From positions 43,664,943-43,728,942 of the forward strand of contig OZ024730.1 in assembly GCA_964016875.1 (NCBI GenBank): a stretch of 64,000 nucleotides of DNA. Direction: 5' to 3'. Positions 22,538-32,528 of the stretch are shown one piece after another. The position numbers and the translations under genes are program-made. Under the pieces are notes generated by a model. It did no database searches, was not told the origin of the DNA, and saw only the letters and a program-made list of their open reading frames with translations. Source of the stretch: Fallopia convolvulus. Its lineage: Eukaryota; Streptophyta; Magnoliopsida; Caryophyllales; Polygonaceae. Every line of letters begins with the position of its first letter. Within the stretch, counting starts at the first letter, position 1.

Positions 22538-22735
22538 GCAGCAGCAGCTTGAGCATCACGCTCTCTTTGCATACCTTCCATCTGAAGGCAAAGGTCAGCC
22601 ATTTGTCGAGCAATTTCCTCAGCGTTGGCCTTTGCTCTTCGTTCTCTTAGCCTGCGGTGAAGGGTTCTCTCGAGTTCGGGATCAAAAGGAAAATAGTCGA
22701 CTCCCCTTTGCGAACTAGAGGGCATACACCTGCAC
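21414..22735 (-). pseudogene. Element A gag
   Basis: Start MPSSSQRGVDYFPFDPELE at 22735, preceded by an acceptor-like GTGCAG. The N-terminal coiled region contains an Arg-Glu run coded by the CT microsatellite at 22481-22535. A TAA at 22462-22464 interrupts the frame. It then continues as the Athila/Tat-type capsid domain: FEIKSHFITLIKRSQFEGKP, EHIKNFTDLCDTIAADYVSL, WLESLPPSSITTWKALHDQF, FVETWERFKELLRQCPTHG. A knuckle-like CQECGSQSHTTASC follows. A frameshift near 21530 and a stop at 21468 break the Gln/Asn-rich end. Gag would build the particle. Confidence 0.85.
22481..22535. repeat. (CT)n microsatellite within gag
   Basis: An uninterrupted TC dinucleotide run of about 55 bp. On the coding (minus) strand it reads GA and encodes alternating Arg-Glu. 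C and D have ordinary charged coiled coil at this position, so the run is an expansion private to A. Confidence 0.95.
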
Positions 22736-22826
22736 ACACAATCACAAGAAAACGAATTAGTAAACACCAAAGGGTATGGGCTATTCGCAAACCCGAAAGA
22801 AAACTAGACAAAGAAACTAGACTAAC

Positions 22827-22844
22827 TCCCCGGCAACAGCGCCA
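22827..22844 (-). other. Element A primer binding site (tRNA-Asp)
   Basis: Minus strand TGGCGCTGTTGCCGGGGA, three bases inside the LTR end. It differs by one base from the tRNA-Asp complement found in D (57627-57644). Use of tRNA-Asp is typical of Athila. Confidence 0.85.
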
Positions 22845-22847
22845 ATT

Positions 22848-24276
22848 TATTGTAAGGGTTTCACCTTGATCCTAACAAGCAAATAAATTTATAGATCAAG
22901 ACCCCGATGTGTACAGGGAGGTCAGGTTTGTCCACGGGAATTAGAAGAATCAAAGTCTAGAAATCAATCCTAACAAAAATAAAACAAGACAAAACAAAAC
23001 ACACTCGGGAACAACTCGGTACCGACCAAAACCGGGTCGGTAACGACCTATCTAGGTAGCAATAAAACTTTGAAAATCAATATAAAAGAGATCTAGGACA
23101 AAGGATCCACCACAACCAAGCTATGCATGTAGACATGAATCTAAGATCAACCAACCAATAATCTCATGAATGAATTTCGCCACAAATAAACAAGCCCATA
23201 TCTCAACTTTCATAATAGAAACTTGCAATCCTACTTGTTATCTAAAGGTTTTAACTTTCGATTTAACCCAACAATTATCCAAATTCACAATATAATCTTT
23301 CAACTCAATTATGAACATGAAAATGCCTTAACTTTCATCAAGGAATCAAGAACAAACAAGAGGGATAAAGGATAGATATTAAAGGAATGGTTTTAATCAA
23401 AGATTTAAGCTTTTACCATACATAACTTGTTGGGTTTCACCCCAAACCTAGAAAAATAGACTACTTGCACTTCATCATGCAACCAACAATCAAAGAGAAA
23501 AGAGAAGACATGATTCAAAACAAAAAAACTTCAATTGAAAGAGCAAACTTACAAATCTCAAAGAAAACTTCCAATGCCCTCTCAAAATTGTCCAAGAGCT
23601 TGAAACAAAAGTTAACCGTAGATAACCAACTTGCAATACTCGTTCGTTCCGTCTCGTGCCTCTAAAAAAAACGTATCTTCAAAAGTAACCTTAAAAGCCC
23701 TTATATAGTAGTAGGAATGTTCTAATAGGGAAACTAAATTTTATCTTAAAAAGACCCATAAATAGAACATCTACTAAAACCATACTTGAGGCGCAAGTTT
23801 TCTTCCGCATGCTCCGGGCAATGCTCGGTACCGACCCAAAGTGGGTCGTCACCGACCCTAGCCTGCACTTGATTTCTTCATTTCTTTGCTCGAAACTTGC
23901 CCCAAAGCTTGGTTCTTCTTCAATGTTTTTTCTCTAAATGTCCTTGGTCTTCTTAGACTTCCTTAGCTCTTTTTTAAGATATCTTCATCTTGCAAACTTC
24001 ATCTTGAAACACAACAAATCTCCAAAGACAATGACTCTCGCCCTTCTAGCCAAAACCGCCACACGACAACTCCAATGCTACCTCCTAGAAAGCTTGAAAA
24101 ACCGGGATATCTCCTCCTCAGTGCTTTAAATACTTACAAAAACAACAAACAAGCACAAACGACTCCAACTCTCTAGAGAGGGTCGGAATTATAAGCAAAA
24201 CAACACAATAGACCTAGAAAAGACTCAACATAGCTAGAAAACTACCCACAAAAACCAACTAAAAAGTGTGACATCA
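22848..24276 (-). repeat. Element A 5' LTR
   Basis: 1,429 bp, from TATTGTAAGG (first CA mutated relative to the other LTR) to GTGTGACATCA, followed by the duplication ATTCA. Palindrome pairs sit at 23016-23048 and 23825-23857, in the same places as in the 3' LTR. A TATA-like CTATATAAGG (minus strand) lies near 23698-23710. Confidence 0.92.
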
Positions 24277-24401
24277 ATTCACTTTTTATTATAAAGACTT
24301 TATTGTTTATAAAGAAGCATGGTATATATGAATGGAAAAATAGAAGCATGATAAAATAATTTATTTAATTTTACTAAATAATATGTAAGATAATAGATAA
24401 T

Positions 24402-25384
24402 GGGTAAAATGCATATATAGTCCCCAACCTTTGAACAACCTACTAGTTAGTTCCTAACTTTTTATTTAAACTATTAAGGTCCTTAATCTATTGAAAGTTA
24501 TGCACAATGGTCCTTTTCATCCTTCATATGTTAAACTTTGAAAAAAAATGTATAATTTTAGATATATTTGGAAATTAAATGGTTTGGTTTGTTATTATTA
24601 TAAATTGCTACTAAGAACAAAGAATGAAGTTTGAGGGAGATATGAAAGCGGATTTAATAACAAAATGATGAGCGACCAATTAATTTGCGGACCGACCACT
24701 ATCATATCTCCATCTAGACTTCCATCCCTAATATTCTTTCTCCTCTTTTTACCAAATTTAAGCTCCTCCTTCTTGTGCCAATTCCAAACGCTTCAGGAAA
24801 GATTCGAATGGAGAGTAGAGCCCGAGCTTCGATATCTTGAGGAGGTGGCATGTGGTGTTGGCAAGATTGTCGATGACAACGAACTTGGAGGATTGCATCA
24901 GAAGACAAGGAGATGAAGTCAATTAGGCTCTTTGCGGCGTTGTCAGTGGTTCTTTGACGACAAAGAGAAGGACCCATCATTGGTGACAAGAAGAACTCAA
25001 CAACAGTGACAAAAGTTGGAAAGTCAGCGGTGTTGTTGGCCTCGCAAGGGAGGTAAGTGTGCTCGAAATTCGCGGTCATAGAAAGAGGAAGAAGAATTTA
25101 GGGGCACGTAGTTAGTAGGTACCAATGACTAAAGAACAATTCTTTTATGCACAAATCTCCTTCAATCTTCTATCTTTGTATTTTTAATTGAGTTACAAAA
25201 AAACCTATTAAATTTCACATTATTACCTTAAAGTATATTAATTTACAAGTTGAACATATTAAGGATGAAAAGAACAAAGATGTATAAGTTTCAATAGATT
25301 GAGGACTTCAATAAATTAAATAAAAGGTTGGGGATTGATATATTAAATTGTTTAAAGATTGTGGACTATGAATGCATTTTATCC
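24402..25384. mobile_element. Non-autonomous TIR transposon, possibly MULE-like
   Basis: About 140-bp inverted arms: 24402-24540 starts GGGTAAAATGCATATATAGT, and the reverse complement of 25243-25384 starts GGATAAAATGCATTCATAGT. The arms agree at roughly three bases in four across their length, including TAATCTATTGAAA and TCTTTTCATCCTT-like words. No clear target duplication is visible next to the ends. Long TIRs and about 1 kb size suggest a non-autonomous MULE-like element. The interior is less AT-rich and carries an ORF (24714-25079). Confidence 0.65.
24714..25079 (-). CDS. ORF inside the TIR element, possible captured gene fragment
   Basis: A 121-codon frame beginning MTANFEHTYLPCEANNTADF. 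I recognise no domain. Its base composition is GC-richer than the flanks and it sits centrally between two long inverted arms, which is the arrangement seen in Pack-MULE elements carrying host gene pieces. There is no transposase similarity. An acceptable alternative is chance open sequence. Confidence 0.35.
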   Translation of the reverse strand: MTANFEHTYLPCEANNTADFPTFVTVVEFFLSPMMGPSLCRQRTTDNAAKSLIDFISLSSDAILQVRCHRQSCQHHMPPPQDIEARALLSIRIFPEAFGIGTRRRSLNLVKRGERILGMEV

Positions 25385-25733
25385 GTAGTATAATATTGTA
25401 AAATAATGGTGTTATTACTTTCCAAACAATGGTTAAATTTATTCTAGAAAATTTTCAATCATTGAAATGTTAATACACCACAATTTGTGTTTCTTTAGGA
25501 CTTATTATTACACATTTTAACCTAGCGTCACCGGCTATGGCCAGTGGTAGCAATACAAGTGAAGCTACTTGTTCTTCAATATCCCTCAACCAATTAAGAC
25601 ATGTTACATGTCCTCTTCATATAAGTCTGTGCAATCTTTTTAGTCCTTGTTTTACTTCTCTTCCAAAAGTATTTTTTCTTCAAAATCAAAATTTAAAATT
25701 GTTGACATCCATGCAATCCTTTTAGTTTTTCCA
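25385..25733. other. AT-rich interval, nothing recognised
   Basis: No coding, RNA or repeat signal beyond AT-richness. It separates the TIR element from repeat copy 2. Confidence 0.5.
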
Positions 25734-26535
25734 AAGAGAACTTTGATGGAAGGTTGGTGACGATAAAATAATCCAGTTTTGGATTGATGTCTAGGCCCTC
25801 CTTGAGCCATTCATTAATCACTGCAGATATCCAAATATCATCAATCTTAATGAAAAGGTCAACACTTTTTTGAATTAACAATGACAATTCATGGAATGTT
25901 AGCAAACTCAAACTCCAACTAATGGATAACATTGTGAAATAAGTAACATATAAATCCATTCCAAACCACAACATACAAGACAAACTGGAGACTAGTAGAT
26001 CAAGATGGGTTATTTTTCACTAAATCAGCAATTCAATCAATCTACAATAACAAAGGTACAAGTTAGATCTGAACTTTCTGGATTATCTAGAAACTTGATG
26101 TTGCACCAAAAATCATTTTTATATGGAAGTGTGCAAGAAACAAACTTCAAACCAAGGCTCGACTCTACGAGAGACACGTAATAGTTACGATGTAGTGTCC
26201 TCTCTACGGACATCCCATGGAAGACCTATAACACCTTAGATGTCCTCACACCAAACAAGTTCTGACACAAATAAATATTAAAACGCTAAGAAATCATAAA
26301 CAAATCAACATCCACGATTTGAAACCACTCCAAATTCTTTAAAGTATAAGGGAGACACTCGATAAAAAGACTTGAAAAACCTAGTAACCACCTGGTTCAG
26401 CATATATACCAACAAGACTTAAGAGTTTCCAAGACCAAGAAAAGAGGAATATAAAAAGACATCGTTGGGGTTATCAAAAAAACAAATTCAAGAATGGGAG
26501 AATGCAAAACATTTAGACGATGAAGAAATATTAGC
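25734..26535. repeat. 0.8-kb dispersed repeat, copy 2
   Basis: Same-orientation match to 534-1345. The match runs up to about the GGGAGAATGCAAAACA and GATGAAGAAATATTA words near 26490-26535. Beyond it the two copies differ: RNase H-like remnant after copy 1, hAT remnant after copy 2. Confidence 0.7.
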
Positions 26536-26639
26536 ACCGGAACCATCAAAGATTGGAAGTCGTTTTGTAGTAAACAAATGTGTTGCCTCGATCGGTAAAA
26601 AGTGGGGGCCTACTCTTATACAAAGCCTTGCAATAGACC

Positions 26640-27034
26640 GAGACATTCAAGCTCAAGTGCAGAGTTTGAGACATATCTAACAACCGACATTGAGTTTGGT
26701 GAAGAAGAATTTGATATTTTAGCTTGGTGGAAGACCGATAAGAAGACTTTTCGAACCTTGGAAAAGATCGCGGCCCAAGTGCTTGTTGTTCATGCCTCGA
26801 CCGTATCAGTAGAGAAAACGTTTAGCGAAGGAGTACTCATCCTAGACGCAAAGCGATCGAACCTAAAACGCAGGGTCTTAGAAGCCCAAGTGTGTGCGTG
26901 TGTGTGTGTATGATTGGAAGAGGGCGGAAAACGGTCTAGAAAAGTCAGATGTATCTGAAACTTCTAATTCGGACGACCTAGAGGATGACTCCCAATCCCA
27001 AAGCACTTCCTCCAGTTCCGATGGATCGTCATAG
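26640..27034 (+). pseudogene. hAT transposase C-terminal dimerisation domain remnant
   Basis: The frame shows the hAT C-terminal pattern: SSSAEFETYL, EEEFDILAWWKTDKKTF, LEKIAAQVLVVHASTVSVEK, TFSEGVLILDAKRSNLK, VLEAQVCACV, then YDWKRAENG and an acidic Ser-rich tail ending at 27034. Plant hAT proteins end with W-W-K, then a VxASTxxSExxFSxxG-like motif and DW, followed by an acidic tail. A TG microsatellite near 26890-26910 shifts the frame by one just before YDW. The rest of the transposase (BED finger, DDE core) is not found upstream, so this is a fragment. Confidence 0.8.
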
Positions 27035-27180
27035 ATAGTAAACAAGCAGGGTTTCATATTCAAAGACAAGAGAACTATGCGTTCCTTGATTCCTCTAACC
27101 CTGAGAGGATACGTAGGAAAATTAATTTTAATTTCAAGCCCTTTAGTTAACCAACTTTTTCTATGTGTTCTTCGCACATT

Positions 27181-27312
27181 GATCCACAATCGCAATTTGT
27201 ATAACCGCGATCGTAGTTTTCCAACAGAATGAAAACCGCGACCGTGGTCCAATGAGTCGCAATCGTGGTTTGTTGACCGTGACCGCAGTATAATAGGATG
27301 CAATCGCGACCC
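27181..27312. repeat. Cluster of CG-rich words at about 20-bp intervals
   Basis: Five to six related words of the form ACCGCGAYCGTGG or its near complement occur at 27203, 27234, 27255, 27275 and 27301; the central three start 20 bp apart. Flanking DNA is AT-rich. The layout resembles the paired palindromes of the LTR elements, with a different sequence. The host element is not recognisable. Confidence 0.5.
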
Positions 27313-28136
27313 TCTTTATATTTTGTCGGAGTGAGATTTGTTTAAAATCTTTCCGGTTCTAGAAATGGATTGGAATCGGGATCGGAACCGGAGAACTAAC
27401 CCAATGTGGGTTCCGGTTCCAGGGTTCGGTGGAACCGGAACCAGCGAAAGGTCGGGGTAACGTCTTGCGGATTGCTTGCTATTGAACAAACCTAACATCT
27501 GGTGGTATCGGGAAGATAACAATTAAATTATAATAACTTATTGTCGCATAAAGGTTAGGATAGAACAAGTTATTATTTCATATAATAAGTCGTATCTTGA
27601 GATTCGCAATATTAATTTCGTTCTTATAATTTCTAATTATAACTCGAAATTATAACCTATGTATATAATCCTTTTATATAAACATAAGTATTTCTACGAA
27701 TTTATGATGAGAAAATGTACATGTGTATATATTTATGTTCCAAATATATATAATCCTAAATTCAGTTAAATAAACCCATTTAGGAAGATTTTTTTTTGAA
27801 ATGAGATTGGAAGGATGAAGTTTATCGAAAATGCGCTTTTCGAGTTGGTTTTGGAAAATCGACAGTGCGATAGTGGTGGATCAATCGGACAATGTGAAGA
27901 CGTTGCTGGTGTTGGTCGTGACGGATGGTGGCTCCGATCCTTCCTTCTTCCCAAAATTTTGGCACACATGAGGACGTCAAAGGTGCTCGAATAAAGGCGG
28001 TGAAGACGAAGGTTGAAGTGGTGGCTAATTGTGGTAGTGATGACGGCAGAGATCTGCTCGATGGAGGTAGTGATAGGAGAAACAAACCCAAATAGAGTAC
28101 CCTCATAAGTAAATAGGACATTTCGCAAGATTCCAA
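27313..28136. other. Unassigned interval with GGAACC-rich patch
   Basis: 27350-27450 is rich in GGAACCGGAACC-type words. 27780-28128 holds a minus-strand frame of 120 codons starting MRNVLFTYEGTLFGFV with a GC-richer patch, but I recognise no family. It ends at the truncated edge of Copia-2. Confidence 0.4.
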
Positions 28137-28139
28137 TCG

Positions 28140-28661
28140 GCTAGATATTATGTTTAGTCTTTGTCTTTGTGCTAGATTCCAAGCTAACCCAAACACATTT
28201 AAAAGAAGTAAAGAGGATCTTTCTCTACCTAAAAGGGAACAACGATCTTTGCCTCTATCACCCTCATAAAAACACGTTCGATCTCATTGGATTTCCAAAT
28301 GCTGACTTTTCTAGTCACCTGGTGGATCGTAAAAGCAGAATATGTGGCAGCTGCCTCATGTTGTGCTCAGGTACTATGGCTTAATCAACAATTGAATGAC
28401 TATGGCATGCTTCTTGACTTTATACCAATCTTGTGTGACAATACCAGTATGATTAATATTTCAAAAAACCCAATTCATCACTCACGCACTAAACATATTG
28501 ATATTATGCATCACTTCTCGAGGGATAATGTTGAAAAGGGTCTTGCGAGAATTGATCATTGCATGATTGAGGATCAAGTGATTGACATATTCACCAAAGC
28601 TCTTGACATAAAGCCTTACAAGCATTTACGAATGCTCTTATGTATGATCACCTTAAACTAG
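28140..28661 (+). pseudogene. Copia-2 RNase H fragment
   Basis: Homologous to the Copia-1 RNase H: HLVDRK, AEYVAAASCCAQVLWLNQQ, PILCDNTSMINISKNP, HSRTKHIDIMHHFSRD, DIFTKALDIKPYKHLRM. Compared with Copia-1, about 30 codons between DRK and AEYVAA (around 28333) are deleted, and two frame changes precede it. It cannot be active. Confidence 0.88.
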
Positions 28662-29455
28662 CAAGTTTCAGCCATTATTTCCTTGATGCTTGACTAAAAT
28701 GATCATTGATTCATAGGGAAAAATGGTTTCAATTGCTTTATGTTCTAATACAACTATTTGTTGATGATAGAATGCTTCGTACTCACTTGATCTTAATATG
28801 ATATCATATGATGTGGAGACTGTTAGTGAACATGAGCTTACACATGAAAAGGTCTCTCTTTTTGGCCCAAAATGACTAAACGTGATCTATTCTAACCTTC
28901 TAACAAGCCGAAATGATGGCTAGTCGTATAAACTATCCCAAGCCTTAAAGTCTAGGTAAACGTTTCCTATGAGCAAAATTTTTTACCCTAAATTGGGATT
29001 CAATTACCTAGATTAAAAAAATCCTTATTGCTTTCTACCAAAAAAATATCTTATTGCCACTTTTCTTCCTTTTCCTTGGATATTTTTTAAATATTGTCTC
29101 CACCTATAAATAACCGAGCTTGACCTATCCATTCATGGATACAAGGAAGGGATTTTTGGTTACTAAGGAACTAATTGCTTTTGATAAGTGCTACTAGGGA
29201 CAATGCATAAGCTTCCAACGTTCACCTTGATTGACGTCTTTGTGGCTGGTAATATTGGTAATAGTTAAGGGCTCAACGGGCAGTTTTTCAAATATTTTGC
29301 TCGTAGCTAATCTTGGAAGACGTAATTTGGGTAATTATTTCTATCCTTTTTCAAGATAAGAAGATCTTCTCCCTAAATAAAATCCTCTCCCATCCATATC
29401 TCTTCACACTCCCAAATTCTCTCTCTCTCTCTCTCTCTCTCAATTGTTGTCTCAC
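28662..29455 (+). other. Copia-2 pol-to-env spacer
   Basis: Non-coding, equivalent to 5030-5878 of Copia-1. It ends with a CT microsatellite (29418-29441) and CT-rich leader. A TATAAATA word near 29104-29111 could be an internal promoter, as in Copia-1. Confidence 0.55.
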
Positions 29456-30374
29456 CTCAAATTACTCCTCCTCCACCGGTTAGTCTAGAGGTCTCCACCG
29501 CCGTTGGTTTCTCTCTTGAGAAAGGTTCCCCATCCAAAGAAGAAGGTAACCCTAAAACCCTACATGCCTCTTCTTTTGAAATCCCTCCAATCACCACCCG
29601 TGACCCAAATTCTCACCAATTTGTCCAATTGATTTTGATGATGATGCCCCCACTATAAAGTCAACCCCACCTAAATCTTCTTCTCCAAAGTCAACCACTC
29701 TATAATCTCCCCCCCACTGTTGAGCCTATCGGTTCTAAGTGAAAAAACATCTTTATCCTCGGTGATGATGAGGAAGAAAAAGAATAAGCCTAGGGGTAAA
29801 ACTATCGAGAAAGATCCTTTTGTTGAGACGGATCATGTCATACTTGAAAGTGATGAGGAACCCAATCTGATGCTCGCCCTGTTCCCAAGCCTAAATGCCT
29901 CAAATCCATGACTTCTACCCCTGCTGGTACTCATAAGATGTCTCTCCGACCCATCACCAAAATAACCTCTCTCGCAAAGACTGATGAAGTGTCTTCCACT
30001 TGTGCTGGAACAGATGCTCGCACCATAATCTCTTCTCAGATCGTCACCAAGGAAATTCTTGCCGCTAATGGCTTGGAAGAGCTATGGGAGCTCATTAGCT
30101 CTAAGCATGGGAAGCCCTGAGAAACAAACAAGTGCTCGATAATGCCAATTTGGTTCGATAGTTCTACTCGTACTTCAGTCTGGGAACAAAAACTATTTCG
30201 GTGGGTACCACAATTGTATGTGGTGATCATCTCTTCTTCTCTAGTCCTCAGATTGCCCAACTATAAGGTATTCCTTCTGTTAGGTTTAACTCTTTGCCCC
30301 CTCCTTGTACATGGGAAAGTGGAAAGAATGCCTCTCTTATGCGTCTGTTTAAGAGGATTCTTGTCTTAGGTTAC
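29456..30374 (+). pseudogene. Copia-2 env-like ORF, upstream part
   Basis: Pro/Ser-rich N-terminal region, then two frames: one ending at 29911 (KKNKPRGKTIEKDPF, HVILESDEEP) and 29908-30120, which carries EILAANGLEELWELISS, equivalent to the LEEFWELL core of Copia-1. Further homologous words lie in other frames to 30374 (SYFSLGTKTISV-like, FFSSPQIAQL-like, CTWESGKNASLMRLFKR). Many frameshifts show age. The ORF resumes after element B at 36795. Confidence 0.7.
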
Positions 30375-30766
30375 TGATACACCACAAGTCGAGAATAGGG
30401 AGAGGACCACGAGGCCAACAAGAGAAAGGCGTCTTCCAAACCGTTTCATTGATTTTTATTAGTAGTCTTTTGTTATTTATTTATTTATTTATTTAATGTA
30501 ATTTTTATAAACTAGCTAGAGCTTGCTCTCTACTCGGATTTTCTTTACGGTTCTTTCCCGGGTCGCTTTTATTGAACCGTTAGGGCCTAGTATAAATAGC
30601 TTGTTAATTATCCAAAATTAATAACAAGATATTCTTAGCCCTAATCTTCTCTCTTCCTCTTCCCCTCTCGATTCCCCTTCTCTATTCCTCTGCTTATTCT
30701 ACCGTCAATCTATCAACCAGTGTTTGTGTCGTGACTTGGGTTATAAGTTAGGTTTAACTTGTAACA
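30375..30766 (+). repeat. Element B 5' LTR
   Basis: 392 bp, TGATACACCACAAGTCGAG to CTTGTAACA. TATAAATA at 30591-30598 is the likely core promoter. It differs from the 3' LTR by a few substitutions plus a different ATTT repeat number near 30478 and a 4-bp difference near 30515. Confidence 0.92.
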
Positions 30767-30768
30767 AC

Positions 30769-30783
30769 TGGTGCTTTCATCTC
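30769..30783 (+). other. Element B probable primer binding site
   Basis: TGGTGCTTTCATCTC lies two bases after the 5' LTR end, where the primer site belongs. I cannot assign the tRNA with certainty. Confidence 0.5.
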
Positions 30784-30797
30784 AAACTATCATTCCC

Positions 30798-31839
30798 ATG
30801 GATACGTCGGATAATGAACAGGGCGATTCTACTGTTGTTGCTATCACGGAAATATGCACCATGCTTCAACAACTGTGTGACGAAGCACAAACTAGTCGGC
30901 GGGAAGCGGAAATCCAACACGCAAGGACCGATCAGGTCTTCCATATTCTCGGCTAGGGAAATCCCCCGAACCAGGCGGTCCTGTCGCCGTTGAACCTGTG
31001 GTGGCTGAATTGCCGCCCCTGTTACCCAATCCGCCACCACATCAGCAATTGATCCCACCGGCACCTCCACCGCCAGACAACAGGTTCGTTGTGCGCGCCC
31101 CCGTAGGCCATGAAAATTATCCTAAGATCCGAGTCGATCCCCCTCGCTTTAATGGTTCGGACCCCCAAGGTTGGATCTTTAAGGTCCAATCCTACTTCAA
31201 CTATTTCCATACGACGGATAATGATAGGCTCCAGTTGGTAGGCATGTTGTTTGACCACCCGACGTCGGATTGGTTTCGATACCAACGCCGGAATCACTGC
31301 GCGTAGACTTGGGCGGCTTTCTTGGTTGTTGTTCGTCAACGGTTCGACCCGCAATACTATGAGGATTATGTCGGACTTTTGGCCAAATTACAGCAGCGTG
31401 GTTTGGTTCTAGAGTATCAAATGGAGTTTGAGGCATTGCTCAACAAAGTGGTCGGATTATCTGAGCCAACACTGATTTCGCTTTTTAAGGCGCGCCTTAA
31501 GCAGCCGGTCAAACGCGAACTCAATTTACGTAATCCAATGACCCTTCCGCAGGCTTTTGCTCTTGCCCGGGAGCTATCAGTGTCGCTCACCGAAGCCTCG
31601 AATTGGCAGGGTCCTCGACGCAATTGGACACTGAATACATTCAAACCAGCGACCACTTCAACTCAAGTGGTTGCGTCAACTTCATCGGCCACACCACCGG
31701 CGGTCCAATCTGGGCCCAACTCTAACGATAATTTTTCTAATCTTCCAATTAAATGCCTTTCCATTGCTGAACGTGATGAACGTACTAAAAAGGGTTTATG
31801 TTGGAATTGTGACGAGAGGTACACTCGGGGCCACCGTTA
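30798..31839 (+). pseudogene. Element B gag
   Basis: Starts MDTSDNEQGDSTVVAITE at 30798, with a coiled segment, then a Pro-rich linker. The retrotransposon gag core follows: RVDPPRFNGSDPQGWIFKVQ, LQLVGMLFDHPTSDWF, RQRFDPQYYEDYVGLLAKLQ and LFKARLKQPVKRELNL. The zinc knuckle CWNCDERYTRGHR loses its last Cys at a frame change near 31838. A stop at 30956, another at 31306 and frame changes break it. Confidence 0.82.
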
Positions 31840-32528
31840 AGCATCGCTTTTTGGCATTATTGGGCTGTGATGATACTGATAACGATGAGCCAGAAGAAAT
31901 GGACGATCAAGAGTTGGCAATTACGAGTGATATTTCTAGCATCAATTCCATGGAAGGGCTTCCCAATCCGAAATCTTTGAAGCTTGTCGGATCTATTAAT
32001 GGCTTCAAGGTACACGTTTTGATCGATGGTGGGAGTACACACAATTTCATACATCCGGAGGTGGTTGAAAAGTTGAGTCTTCCAGTGTCTGCTATTCCGG
32101 CATTTCGAGTTTATGTGGGCAATGGGGCATATCTCTTATGTTCGCATCAGTGTTCCAGTACACCAGTGCGCCTGCAAGGCCACATATTTTCGATCGATCT
32201 CTATGTATTACAGGTTCATGGGCTGCAAGTTGTTCTCGGTGTACAATGGCTCCAAACCTTGGGAAAAGTATCTCACGACTACGCCCATCTCAACATGGAA
32301 TTTGCTTGGAAAAATGGCGTGGTATTATTACTAGGAGACCGCATTCCACCTAAGCAGGTGTCCGTCAATACTCTACAGTCTCTGTGTTGCTCAAATTATA
32401 TCACTAAATTTTTTGAGATTGTGTCTATTATGCCGGACGAGTCCACCGCATCGAGCTTGCCTGAATTTCCGTCGGATTTACCGACCTTGCTCCGTGACAC
32501 TCTCCAACTTCATGCATCAGTGTTTTAG
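31840..32528 (+). pseudogene. Element B protease
   Basis: Frame from RFLALLG through VHVLIDGGSTHNFIHPEV, the gypsy aspartic protease site (DGGST in place of DSGST), then VVLGVQWLQTLG, typical of chromovirus proteases. It ends at 32528 in a stop inside the RT-proximal region. It would cut gag-pol into working parts. Confidence 0.82.

Larger units (their letters stand above)
2264..24276 (-). mobile_element. Element A: Athila-like Ty3/gypsy LTR retrotransposon
   Basis: A complete element on the minus strand flanked by the perfect 5-bp duplication ATTCA (2259-2263 and 24277-24281). LTRs are 2264-2972 plus 11859-12586 (about 1,437 bp, split by Copia-1) and 22848-24276 (1,429 bp), differing by roughly 3% by eye. 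Reading leftwards from the 5' LTR: tRNA-Asp primer site, gag, protease, RT, RNase H, integrase, spacer, ATHILA ORF-1/env-like ORF and a long 3' non-coding region. Order, primer site and large size fit the Athila lineage. Without Copia-1 it is about 13.1 kb. Several frameshifts, stops and a changed RT active-site residue make it non-functional. Paired CG palindromes occur throughout. Confidence 0.93.

Noticed and set aside
22374..22613. Frames with long RERER or SLSLS runs
   Set aside because: They are translations of the CT microsatellite in other frames or on the other strand.
24393..25393. Target duplication for the 24402-25384 TIR element
   Set aside because: The 9-bp words on either side (ATAGATAAT and GTAGTATAA) do not match well enough to claim.
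27350..27450. GGAACCGGAACC-rich patch as a regulatory array
   Set aside because: Simple low-complexity expansion is enough to explain it, and no element boundary or gene could be tied to it.
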